DNA of 26,980 nucleotides from an uncultured Collinsella sp. (GTDB lineage: Bacteria; Actinomycetota; Coriobacteriia; Coriobacteriales; Coriobacteriaceae): contig CAUDZT010000030.1 of assembly GCA_958453935.1 (NCBI GenBank), positions 1-26,980 on the forward strand, read 5' to 3'. Below are positions 8,234-15,873 of the stretch, piece by piece. How positions within the stretch are numbered: the first letter of the stretch is position 1; every line of letters begins with the position of its first letter. The notes below the pieces were generated by a model. That model worked only from the letters and a program-made list of their open reading frames with translations. It did not search any database and was not told the origin of the DNA. The translations under genes were made by a program, and so were the position numbers.

Positions 8234-9472
8234 ATGACCGATATCGCTGCAACCCGTCCCTACGGCGTGCTGGGCCGTGTGCTGGGCCACAGCTACACAC
8301 CGGCCATCTACAAGGAGCTCGCGGGGCTCGAGTACGTGCGGTTTGAGCGCGAGCCCGAGGACCTCGCGGCCTTTATGACCGGCGACGAGTGGGAGGGCAC
8401 CAACGTGACCATCCCCTACAAGCGCGCCGTAATGGACTACCTGGACGAACTGAGCCCGCTCGCCGAGCGCATGGGCAACGTCAACACCATCACGCGCCTA
8501 CCCGACGGGCGCCTGCGCGGCGATAATACTGACTACTTCGGTTTTCAGAGCCTGGTCGAGGAATTGGGCGTAGAGGTTGCCGGCAAGAAGGCTCTCGTGC
8601 TCGGCGCCACCGGCGGTGCTGGCACCACGGCCAGTATGGTGCTCGGAGATCTGGGCGCCATCGTCGTACCCGTGGGTCGCACGAGCGTAGTCAACTACGG
8701 CAACATCGCGCAGCAATCCGATGCGGTATTGCTCGTCAACTGCACGCCCGCCGGCATGTTCCCCCACTGCCCCGACGCTCCCTGCACGCTCGAAGGCCTC
8801 AATGCACTCGAAGGCGTCATCGACATTGTCTACAACCCCGCCCGCACGGGTCTGATGCTCGAGGCCGAGCGCCGCGGCATCCCCTGCATCGGCGGCCTGC
8901 TCATGCTTGTTGCCCAGGCGGCACAGGCTGTAGAGCGTTACACCGGCCAAGCCACCCCGCGCGAGCGCATCCTGGATGTGACGGAGCGTCTGTCCCGCCG
9001 CGAGCAGAACATCGCGCTCATCGGCATGCCGGGCTCGGGCAAGACCCGCGTGGGCGAGCAGATCGCCCAGCTCACAGGCCGCGAGCACATCGACCTCGAT
9101 CGCGCCCTCGAGGAGTGCCTGGGCATGCCCTGCGCCGACTTTATCGTCGAACGCGGCGAGGCGGCCTTCCGTGAGCAGGAGACGGCGGCGCTGGCCGACA
9201 TCTCCAAGCGCAGCGGCCTGGTGCTCTCCACCGGCGGCGGCGTGGTCACGCGTGATGAGAACTATCCGCTACTGCACCAGAACAGCCAGATTGTGATGCT
9301 CAACCGCAAGCTCGACGAACTCGCCCACAAGGGGCGTCCCATCACCGCCCGCGATGGCATCGATAAGCTCGCCGAGCAGCGCATGCCGCGCTACCGCGCC
9401 TGGGCCGACTACATCATCGACTCACGCGACTGCGCCGCCAAAACCGCGGCCGCCATCGTCGAGACCCTCTAA
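8234..9472 (+). CDS. aroE-aroK: Fused shikimate dehydrogenase - shikimate kinase
   Basis: One 412-residue protein carries two steps: dehydroshikimate to shikimate (NADPH) and shikimate to shikimate-3-phosphate (ATP). Residues 1-255 are the dehydrogenase: GHSYTPAIY for the substrate hydroxyls, NVTIPYK with catalytic Lys63, GDNTD with Asp100, the nucleotide loop GATGGAG (124-130) and NCTPAGM. Residues 258-412 are the kinase: Walker A GMPGSGKT (264-271), DLD (287-289), FREQE with Arg313, GGG (334-336) and a lid with KGRPI. All key residues of both domains are intact. AroD-AroE and AroK-AroB fusions are better known than AroE-AroK. The start ATG immediately follows the pheA stop; a strong palindrome begins at its own stop codon. 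Confidence 0.95.
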   Translation: MTDIAATRPYGVLGRVLGHSYTPAIYKELAGLEYVRFEREPEDLAAFMTGDEWEGTNVTIPYKRAVMDYLDELSPLAERMGNVNTITRLPDGRLRGDNTDYFGFQSLVEELGVEVAGKKALVLGATGGAGTTASMVLGDLGAIVVPVGRTSVVNYGNIAQQSDAVLLVNCTPAGMFPHCPDAPCTLEGLNALEGVIDIVYNPARTGLMLEAERRGIPCIGGLLMLVAQAAQAVERYTGQATPRERILDVTERLSRREQNIALIGMPGSGKTRVGEQIAQLTGREHIDLDRALEECLGMPCADFIVERGEAAFREQETAALADISKRSGLVLSTGGGVVTRDENYPLLHQNSQIVMLNRKLDELAHKGRPITARDGIDKLAEQRMPRYRAWADYIIDSRDCAAKTAAAIVETL

Positions 9473-9510
9473 CCTGCCAAAAAGGGACAGGTTTATTTTG
9501 GCAGGTTTTA
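9471..9510 (+). repeat. Palindrome between aroEK and aroQ (terminator- or REP-like)
   Basis: AACCTGCCAAAA (9471-9482) is perfectly complementary to TTTTGGCAGGTT (9496-9507), 12 pairs, followed by TTAT. The 13-base loop contains GGGACAGG, which can instead pair with the 5' arm: AACCTG with CAGGTT at 9488-9493, extended by two C-G pairs past a bulged A. Two mutually exclusive hairpins are therefore possible. It may be an intrinsic terminator that reduces aroQ transcription or a copy of a dispersed palindromic repeat. I cannot count copies from this window. Confidence 0.65.
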
Positions 9511-9571
9511 TCTGGGCAAACGCCGAAGATCGCAAGACCAGCCACGCCAACCAACTGCAAAGGAAGCAACC

Positions 9572-10006
9572 ATGAAGGCACTCGTCATCAACGGCCCCAA
9601 CCTCAACATGCTCGGCATTCGCGAGCCGGGCATCTATGGCAGCGACAACTACGACCGCTTAGTGCAGATCTGCCAGGAAGCGGGTGCTGCACAGGGCTTC
9701 GACGAGGTCGAGGTCTTCCAGTCTAACCACGAGGGCAGCATCGTCGACAAGATCCAGGAGGCCTACGGCAAGGTCGACGGCATCGTCATCAACCCGGCGG
9801 CCTACACGCACACGAGCGTCGCGATCCTCGATGCCCTCAAGGCCGTCGCCATCCCTGCCGTCGAGGTCCACATCAGCGCCGTCGAGACCCGCGAGGACTT
9901 CCGCCAGGTAAGCTACGCCCGCCTGGCCTGCTTCGCCACCATCACCGGCGAAGGCCTGCAGGGGTATGCCCACGCGTTGGAGCTGCTGAGGGAACGTCTC
10001 GATTAG
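9572..10006 (+). CDS. aroQ: 3-dehydroquinate dehydratase, type II
   Basis: Dehydrates 3-dehydroquinate to 3-dehydroshikimate, the third shikimate step. The 144 residues are typical of the dodecameric type II enzyme. The N-terminal block NGPNLNMLGIREPGIYG holds the catalytic Arg17 and Tyr22. NPAAYTHTSVAI, EVHIS and REDFR supply the conserved His and Arg residues of the active site. AAGGAAG precedes the ATG. It is separated from aroEK by 99 bases with a strong palindrome, so it may be partly uncoupled from the rest of the operon, but it completes the pathway encoded there. Confidence 0.96.
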   Translation: MKALVINGPNLNMLGIREPGIYGSDNYDRLVQICQEAGAAQGFDEVEVFQSNHEGSIVDKIQEAYGKVDGIVINPAAYTHTSVAILDALKAVAIPAVEVHISAVETREDFRQVSYARLACFATITGEGLQGYAHALELLRERLD

Positions 10007-10029
10007 TTAAACAGCGGTACTACTGAATA

Positions 10030-10072
10030 AATAACGGCGGGGAGGGCCAAGTTGGTCCTCCCCGCTGTTATT
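10030..10072. terminator. Bidirectional terminator between aroQ and the acyltransferase
   Basis: A long hairpin with AACGGCGGGGAGG (10033-10045) facing CCTCCCCGCTGTT (10057-10069), extended inward by GCC/GGT. A/T-rich flanks lie on both sides (TTATT after it on plus, TTATTTATT after it on minus). It sits between two converging genes and overlaps the last bases of the minus-strand gene. Confidence 0.75.
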
Positions 10073-11057
10073 ACGCCTTCTTAATCACGTACGCCAATCC
10101 AATATCGCAGGAGCAGCGCACAATCGACGCAAAGAGCCATGGCACCGGCAGCATCATGAGCAACGACATCGTCTGCCAAGGAATAAACCAATCGACCGCG
10201 TGGATTGCAAAGATTGCCAGACTGGCTTGTCCGCAAAACACGAGTCCTCGCTCAAAGGACCCCAAAACCGGCACGTCTTTCAACTTCTCCAACGCCATCG
10301 AAACCCAACAGACGCAGTAGCTACCCGCAACAGCAGCAACCGTCGCAACAACAAATCCATCCACGCGGCGGCTCGAAAGCTCAAGCCCACTCAGCGCGGC
10401 AAGGACGAGCCAAGCAACACCGGCTCCAATAAACAGCAGAGGCTTGCTCACGCTCGGCTCCAGCCCCCTTTGGCGCGCCGTATAACCAATCCACATCAGC
10501 AAGACGATATAGCAGCTCAAATCCAAATCGAGCGGCAGGTAAGCACCAAAATAGCGAGACACGCTCAAACCGCAAAAGGCAATCGCGGCACAGAAAACGC
10601 CCTGCCAAACAACCCCAATCCTGCGGCGATCAAACAGCCGCACGAGCGCATTAAACAGCAGGCGCGACGTAAACAGCGCCGCCAAAAACCATGCCATGCC
10701 AACGGCGGTAACGCCAAACCCAGGCACATCAACGCCCGAGGCAAACACAAGCGTCTTAAACCCCGCAACCAGTGTACCGCTTGTCAAAGGAGCGCCGCTC
10801 ATTAAGAACGTCGGCACCTGCCACGCCAGTGCAAGAACCACATACGGCACCAGCAGGCGCGACACCGAACCACTCAGCAGCTCGCGCCACGGCTTCGGCC
10901 TAAACGTATACCCGGCAAGAATAAAGAACACCGGCATGTGAAACGAGAAGATCGCGTGCCGCAAGGGAGAGGGATTTGGAACGGTGTGCCCCACAATGAC
11001 CAGAATAATTGCGATCCCCTTTGCAATATCAATCCAGTCGAGCCTTTTGCGTCCCAT
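10071..11057 (-). CDS. Membrane acyltransferase family 3 protein (fucose 4-O-acetylase-like)
   Basis: Probably O-acetylates a surface sugar at the membrane. The protein has 328 residues and is almost entirely hydrophobic segments, about ten by eye, as in the acyltransferase-3/COG3594 family. The N-terminus DWIDIAKGIAIILVIVGHT carries the conserved Asp and His, followed by FHMPVFFILAGYTFRP, a hallmark of the family. I chose the ATG at 11057 because AAGGG lies 7 bases upstream; the longer frame would need a GTG at 11084 lacking a site. It stands alone between two terminators, next to a polysaccharide export locus, so modification of that polymer is a reasonable inference. The acceptor is unknown. 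Confidence 0.85.
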   Translation of the reverse strand: MGRKRLDWIDIAKGIAIILVIVGHTVPNPSPLRHAIFSFHMPVFFILAGYTFRPKPWRELLSGSVSRLLVPYVVLALAWQVPTFLMSGAPLTSGTLVAGFKTLVFASGVDVPGFGVTAVGMAWFLAALFTSRLLFNALVRLFDRRRIGVVWQGVFCAAIAFCGLSVSRYFGAYLPLDLDLSCYIVLLMWIGYTARQRGLEPSVSKPLLFIGAGVAWLVLAALSGLELSSRRVDGFVVATVAAVAGSYCVCWVSMALEKLKDVPVLGSFERGLVFCGQASLAIFAIHAVDWFIPWQTMSLLMMLPVPWLFASIVRCSCDIGLAYVIKKA

Positions 11058-11090
11058 TGCGAACCCTTCAAAACCGCAGCACACAAGATG

Positions 11091-11123
11091 AAAAAAGCCC
11101 AGACCACCTAGCGGTCCGGGCTT
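11091..11123 (-). terminator. Intrinsic terminator after tRNA-Arg(TCT)
   Basis: On the minus strand AAGCCCGGACC (11123-11113) pairs with GGTCTGGGCTT (11105-11095), eleven pairs with one G-T, loop of seven, then a T run. It starts 9 bases beyond the tRNA CCA end. Confidence 0.88.
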
Positions 11124-11132
11124 AATAAACGA

Positions 11133-11209
11133 TGGTGCTCCATGGCGGATTCGAACCGTCGACCTTGGGATTAGAAGTCCCCTGCTCTATCCAACTGAGC
11201 TAATGGAGC
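11133..11209 (-). tRNA. tRNA-Arg, anticodon TCT
   Basis: The acceptor stem GCTCCAT/ATGGAGC is perfect, with D stem GCTC/GAGC. Loop CTTCTAA gives anticodon TCT, with T loop TTCGAAT, discriminator A and an encoded CCA (11135-11133). It reads AGA arginine codons. Two stem positions look unpaired: G27-A43 in the anticodon stem and A50-C64 in the T stem. A TATAAT box at 11261-11256 on the minus strand lies about 46 bases upstream but lacks a good -35, so transcription could also come from the ABC exporter genes ending 54 bases upstream. Confidence 0.92.
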
Positions 11210-11263
11210 AAATAACCGCACGCCCAAGCAAGCGCAAGCCTGTTAGGCGCAAGTAATTATAAC

Positions 11264-12031
11264 CTAGTTGAACTGCTCGCGATACGCCTTGCAGACCTCA
11301 TCGACCGGGCCGTCCATGCGAAGGTCACCCTTCTCGATCCAAACGGCACGCTGGCAGATGCGCTCAACCTGCTCCATGGAGTGCGAAACGAACAGAACCG
11401 TCACGTCACCGCTCTGGATAAAGTGCTGGATGCGGGCCTCGCACTTCTGCTGGAAGAACACATCACCGACGGACAGCGTCTCGTCAACGATCAGAATATC
11501 GGGCTCGGTAATCGTCGCGATTGCAAAGGCGATACGCGCCACCATGCCCGAGGAGAAGTTCTTAAGCGGCATATCGACAAAGTTCTGCAGCTCAGCGAAC
11601 TCGATAATGCCGTCAAAGTTGGCGTCGATGAACTCCTTGGTATAGCCGAGCAGGGCACCGTTCAGATAGATGTTCTCGCGGGCGGTCAGCTCGGGGTCAA
11701 AGCCGGCACCAAGCTCAATCAGAGGCGCAATATTACCGTGCACCTTAACGCTGCCCTCGCTAGGCTCAAGCACGCCAGCGATAATCTTGAGCATCGTAGA
11801 CTTGCCGGAGCCATTGGTGCCGACCAGACCCACGACCTCGCCACGATGAATATCAAACGAGATATGCTTGAGCGCCCTAAACTCCTCAAAGAACAGCTCG
11901 TGCTTGGCAAGCTTGATGAAGTACTCCTTGAGGTTGGTCAGCGACTCGGACGCCATATTAAAGATCATGGTGACGTCGTCGACCTCGACAGCCAGAGGCT
12001 GCTCGCTGTAATCAACAACAGATTCAGTCAT
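11264..12031 (-). CDS. Polysaccharide/teichoic acid ABC exporter, ATP-binding subunit
   Basis: ATPase of a TagGH/Wzm-Wzt-type exporter that moves lipid-linked polymers across the membrane. In the 255-residue protein, Walker A is GTNGSGKST (71-79), the signature FSSGM (159-163), Walker B ILIVDE (179-184) and the switch His 217 in SHS. The segment NIAPLIELGAGFDPELTARENI is typical of polysaccharide exporters. It stops soon after the ATPase fold, so it lacks the C-terminal carbohydrate-binding domain that some Wzt proteins use to recognise a capped polymer. ATG 12031 has AAGGAG 7 bases upstream; an adjacent GTG at 12034 is less likely. It lies 11 bases after the permease gene. Confidence 0.94.
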   Translation of the reverse strand: MTESVVDYSEQPLAVEVDDVTMIFNMASESLTNLKEYFIKLAKHELFFEEFRALKHISFDIHRGEVVGLVGTNGSGKSTMLKIIAGVLEPSEGSVKVHGNIAPLIELGAGFDPELTARENIYLNGALLGYTKEFIDANFDGIIEFAELQNFVDMPLKNFSSGMVARIAFAIATITEPDILIVDETLSVGDVFFQQKCEARIQHFIQSGDVTVLFVSHSMEQVERICQRAVWIEKGDLRMDGPVDEVCKAYREQFN

Positions 12032-12042
12032 CACAGCACTCC

Positions 12043-12888
12043 TTAGATGTAGAGGATAAATTTGCGCTCAGATTTATGGAACACAGTGTAGCCAATAACA
12101 AGCGCAAGGACCGCCCAAGCGACGCACATTCCAAACGTCACAAGCGAGGGCGTCGTCTGGAACAGGAAGATATCGCGCATAAACTGCAGGTAGTTGTACA
12201 TGGGGTTCGCATACATCAAGATACGCACGAGATGCGGCATTTGCGCAATATAGTCAGTCGTCCAGAAGATGGGCGTAATGTAGGTCCATGCCGTAATGAC
12301 AACGCTCCACAGATGCATGACATCGCGGAAGAAAACCGTAAGGGCAGAGAGCATCATGCCCAGGCCCATGCAGAAGCACATAAGCAGCAGCAGGCAGACA
12401 GGCAGCAAAATGAGATGCCAAGAAGGCATAACGCGGAACCACAGCATAACGATGGCGACGGCGACCAGCGAGAAGGCAAAGTTGACCAGCGAGAAGAGTA
12501 CCTTCTGCACCGGGAAGACCCAGCGGTGCACCTTAACCTTCTTGAGCAGAGGGGCAGCGCCAACGATCGACGTCAGGGCCTGGTTCGTAGACTCGGACAT
12601 GACGGCAAAGGTAACGTTACCCACGATCAAGTACAGCGGGTACATCTCGGGCGTCATTGAGCCATTGCGGCCCTGGCCAAAAATCGTCGAGAACACGATG
12701 GCCATGACAATCATCATCAGCAACGGATTGAGCACCGACCATGCGACGCCCAGAACGCTACGGCGATACTTGATCTTAAAATCCTTGGTAACCAGCTGGC
12801 GAAGGATAAACGCATCCTTCTCAAATTCATTCTTAGCAAACATCGCAGGCAGACTGCGAGTTTCTTGTTGCTTTGTCTGATCCGACAC
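12043..12888 (-). CDS. Polysaccharide/teichoic acid ABC exporter, permease subunit
   Basis: Integral membrane partner of the downstream ATPase. The 281-residue protein has a cytoplasmic N-terminus with the family run LVTKDFKIKYRRSVLGVAWSV-LNPLL, then about six hydrophobic segments, as in the ABC-2 group (TagG/Wzm/RfbD). I chose the GTG at 12888 because AAAGGAG stands 8 bases before it; the longer open frame would start with a TTG at 12921 without a site and would sit on the likely transcription start. The two genes together export a surface glycan, presumably one built by the glycosyltransferases nearby. Confidence 0.92.
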   Translation of the reverse strand: MSDQTKQQETRSLPAMFAKNEFEKDAFILRQLVTKDFKIKYRRSVLGVAWSVLNPLLMMIVMAIVFSTIFGQGRNGSMTPEMYPLYLIVGNVTFAVMSESTNQALTSIVGAAPLLKKVKVHRWVFPVQKVLFSLVNFAFSLVAVAIVMLWFRVMPSWHLILLPVCLLLLMCFCMGLGMMLSALTVFFRDVMHLWSVVITAWTYITPIFWTTDYIAQMPHLVRILMYANPMYNYLQFMRDIFLFQTTPSLVTFGMCVAWAVLALVIGYTVFHKSERKFILYI

Positions 12889-12927
12889 GGATGCAACTCC
12901 TTTACTCGTAATCGTTGACAAACGAAC

Positions 12928-12933
12928 AGTATA
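12928..12933 (-). promoter_or_regulatory. Possible -10 box of the ABC exporter operon
   Basis: TATACT on the minus strand 40 bases before the GTG start of the permease gene. The -35 region is poor, so only the -10 is proposed. Confidence 0.4.
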
Positions 12934-12977
12934 GACCCGCCCTCAACGCCATAAGGCGGCGTTGCGAAACTGGAAAA

Positions 12978-14855
12978 CTATCCCACAACATCGTTTTCGG
13001 AACGTCTTCCATCAGACAGCATGCCGCGAGCGACCACCACAATCACAACAGGGAGACCAAATTGAGCAGCCACGATATAACGAGGCCAATACCAAATAGG
13101 ACTGGCAATAAAGAGCGTTCCGTACAACAACAAAAAGGGCAAAAGCGGCAAAACAAGTCTTGCGCGACCACATGACACCAACAGTGCTGCCGAAAACATG
13201 AGCAACCAAAAGACAACGGCGCCAGAAATAGACCAAGCGCTCAGTCCAATCGCCACATCAACATCATCGCCGAGGGGCACAAGCAAGTTGCGAAATGTAA
13301 CTCCCGTAGAAGCCTTTGCGTCGGCCACAAGGTTATACGGAACACCCATGAGAAAGTTTTCGGGAAGGCCGTCGGCACCCATTACGTTTGGGGCCCAAAA
13401 ACCAAACGTCTGCAGCTCCCACGCCTCAAAGTATATCGATGGGTTACGCGAAAGCATCGAGGCCCAATGAGCCCAGAATCCATCCTTTAAATGGTCCGAA
13501 TTAAAGTCATCGTTCCATTTAAGCGGATCGATAATACTGGGGTGGTAAACCTCTTTGTAACGATCAAGCGGAAGCAGCTCGTTCATATAAGAACGGTCGG
13601 ACTCGGACATATCGCCATCGAGCGCGGCAACGCGAGCCATCTGAGCAAGCGGAATACCCACTGACTCAACATCCTCCGATGGAACAACGCCCATAGCCGA
13701 GTACACGGGCCCCGTAATAACCAAGCATGTGACAAGCGCAAATCCAAGAGATACGGCCAAACGAGAGGCAGACTTCATCGGGGCAATGCAGCCGAGTCGG
13801 TCCAAAGCTACAGCTATCGCAAGCACCACGAATAGCGCAGCGCAAATATACAAACCGTTATTCCGTAGAAGCATAACGCCCAACGCTAGGGCACCAAAAA
13901 CGAGCAAACGCAACGCGCTCGACCGGGAATCCTTTCCCGTGACGGCATCGGCAAGCATGGTCACCATCAAGACAAGACAGCAGGAAAACAACGGGTCTTT
14001 CCAAAGCGCCACAGAATAAAGAGCGCGATACCGTGACAAGCCAAAATAGACTACGAGCAGCCAAGACCAGCGAGAGGAGACCCCCAAGCGGGAAGTCACC
14101 CAAATTGAAAGATAGCCAAACGTGCTGGCAACACAGGCCATCTGAAGCACCGTTAGCAAGGCAACGCCCACCGAAGGGCTCATCCCCATGAGGCCTGCAA
14201 TTTTGATACAAGCAGCCATCATCATGGTGAATGCAACCGGATGATGGTTGCTCAATGGGTTCCACCCCATAATCTGAGCGAACGACGAGAAGGTATCCCC
14301 AAAAAACAGGCCGGGACAATACCTCAGGAAGAACGGGAGATACAAAAGAAATATCACTAGAGCACGGACCGCAACAGATAGGAGTCGAATGGACGAGTCA
14401 CCATCATTAGTCCGCAGCGAGTCATTGCAGAAAACACAGCAGCGGCAACGACAAGACAGCTGAACAAGCACCGACAAGACCCAAAAGACCAGCGCCGACA
14501 TCACCCAAAAAGCAACAGAATCAATCGCGGAATATGGCTCAATATAGTTCTCGTAAATCCCGCCGGCAATCACCGGTTCAGTCACACGAATATGCGCTCC
14601 CAGCACAAGAACAAACGAAAATACAAGGGAAATCACTAAGCAGCAAGCTCTACCAAAAACCGACGGAAATGCAAAATCCCTGCACGCAAACTTATTGAAA
14701 TTAACCAATGATGCGATTATCGCAACACATGCCAAGACAGATGGAAACAGGTCGAAGGAACCACTACAATACGTCACCGTAGCGATGCTTGCTGCAAACA
14801 GCAAAACAGCACGTGTCACATCTAATAACCTGAACTCTCGAATCAATGCGCCCAT
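12978..14855 (-). CDS. Large polytopic membrane protein, DUF6020-like
   Basis: About 625 residues with many hydrophobic segments. The block RYCPGLFFGDTFSSFAQI followed by LSNHHPVAFTMMM is, from memory, the signature of DUF6020 proteins, which resemble GT-C glycosyltransferases: an acidic residue in the first large loop and a conserved His-Pro. The later NDDFNSDHLKDGF and SRNPSIYFEAW segments fit an outer loop. A likely role is transfer of a lipid-linked sugar on the outer membrane face, but the substrate is unknown. The start is uncertain: ATG 14855 sits close behind a TACAAT box, while ATG 14906 would overlap the divergent glycosyltransferase start; neither has a clear ribosome site. An odd cluster of five Cys lies in one loop (14427-14460). 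Confidence 0.75.
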   Translation of the reverse strand: MGALIREFRLLDVTRAVLLFAASIATVTYCSGSFDLFPSVLACVAIIASLVNFNKFACRDFAFPSVFGRACCLVISLVFSFVLVLGAHIRVTEPVIAGGIYENYIEPYSAIDSVAFWVMSALVFWVLSVLVQLSCRCRCCVFCNDSLRTNDGDSSIRLLSVAVRALVIFLLYLPFFLRYCPGLFFGDTFSSFAQIMGWNPLSNHHPVAFTMMMAACIKIAGLMGMSPSVGVALLTVLQMACVASTFGYLSIWVTSRLGVSSRWSWLLVVYFGLSRYRALYSVALWKDPLFSCCLVLMVTMLADAVTGKDSRSSALRLLVFGALALGVMLLRNNGLYICAALFVVLAIAVALDRLGCIAPMKSASRLAVSLGFALVTCLVITGPVYSAMGVVPSEDVESVGIPLAQMARVAALDGDMSESDRSYMNELLPLDRYKEVYHPSIIDPLKWNDDFNSDHLKDGFWAHWASMLSRNPSIYFEAWELQTFGFWAPNVMGADGLPENFLMGVPYNLVADAKASTGVTFRNLLVPLGDDVDVAIGLSAWSISGAVVFWLLMFSAALLVSCGRARLVLPLLPFLLLYGTLFIASPIWYWPRYIVAAQFGLPVVIVVVARGMLSDGRRSENDVVG

Positions 14856-14904
14856 CCTAACCACGAAACAAACGATTCGATTGTACGCGACCAAAGGAAC
14901 CTTC

Positions 14905-15867
14905 ATGGCCGAGCAAACGATTGCCGTTATTATCCCCTGTTACAACGAGGCAGTCACCATCGGAAAGGTCATCGACGACTTTCACCGCGAGCTTCCGCAA
15001 GCGACGGTCTATGTCTATGACAACAACTCATCGGACGATACCTCACGCATCGCCGCCGAGCACGGCGCCACGGTCCGCTTTGAGCCCCGCCAGGGAAAGG
15101 GCAACGTGTGCCGCCAGATGTTTCGCGACATCGACGCCGATTGTTACCTGATGGTCGACGGCGATGACACCTACCCCGCCGAGGCGGCGAAGGCCCTCTG
15201 TGAGCCCATCCTTAACGGCACGGCCGACATGACCGTAGGCGACCGCCTTTCCAACGGCACCTATGCCGAGGAAAACAAGCGCGCCTTCCACGGCTTTGGC
15301 AACAATCTAGTTCGCGCCATGATCAAGTGGATCTATGGCTACAGCTTCGATGACGTTATGACGGGCTATCGCGCAATGAGCCGCCCCTTTGTCAAAACGT
15401 TCCCCGTGCTTTCCGAGGGTTTTCAGATCGAAACCGAACTCTCCATCCATGCCGTCGATCACCGCTGGCGCATCAAAGACGTGCCCATTGAGTACCGCGA
15501 TCGCCCCGAAGGATCCGAGTCTAAGCTCAATACCGTCAGTGACGGCATCAAGGTCGTCGCCATGATCGGTACGCTGTTCAAGGACTACCGTCCGCTCAAA
15601 TTCTTCAGCCTGGCCGCGCTTCTGTTTGCGATTATCGGCCTCGCCCTGGGCATCCCCATCGTCGTCGAATATTTCCAGACCGGTCTCGTCCCCCGCTTCC
15701 CCACCGCAATGCTCGCCGCATCTTTCATGTTCCTTTGTGGCCTGAGTCTCGCGACGGGGCTTATCCTTGATTCCGTTGCAAAGGTTGAGCGTAAACAGTG
15801 GGAGGTCAACGTGTATAACACATATGGCCGCAGCATTCCCTCCAGCGCAAATAAAAGCGAGAGGTAA
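14905..15867 (+). CDS. Membrane-anchored GT2 glycosyltransferase
   Basis: GT-A-fold family 2 enzyme of 320 residues, likely making a polyprenyl-phosphate sugar or extending a lipid-linked sugar on the inner face. The N-terminus IAVIIPCYNEAVTIGKV and YVYDNNSSDDT bind the nucleotide sugar, DGDD near residue 86 is the metal site, and MTGYRAMSRPF with EGFQIETELSIHA is the acceptor-side block. Two hydrophobic segments end the protein (residues about 233-300). The ATG at 14905 has AAAGGA 9 bases upstream; the frame is open further upstream but that part has no family match. The gene is divergent from the DUF6020-like gene and is followed 6 bases later by a second GT2 gene. Confidence 0.9.
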   Translation: MAEQTIAVIIPCYNEAVTIGKVIDDFHRELPQATVYVYDNNSSDDTSRIAAEHGATVRFEPRQGKGNVCRQMFRDIDADCYLMVDGDDTYPAEAAKALCEPILNGTADMTVGDRLSNGTYAEENKRAFHGFGNNLVRAMIKWIYGYSFDDVMTGYRAMSRPFVKTFPVLSEGFQIETELSIHAVDHRWRIKDVPIEYRDRPEGSESKLNTVSDGIKVVAMIGTLFKDYRPLKFFSLAALLFAIIGLALGIPIVVEYFQTGLVPRFPTAMLAASFMFLCGLSLATGLILDSVAKVERKQWEVNVYNTYGRSIPSSANKSER

Positions 15868-15873
15868 ACCACC

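Noticed and set aside
12943..12967. CAACGCC/GGCGTTG dyad after the DUF6020-like gene as a terminator
   Set aside because: Seven pairs but no T run on the minus strand; too weak to call.
14695..14904. Upstream extension of the first GT2 frame
   Set aside because: It overlaps the divergent DUF6020-like coding region, and AAAGGA before ATG 14905 marks the true start.
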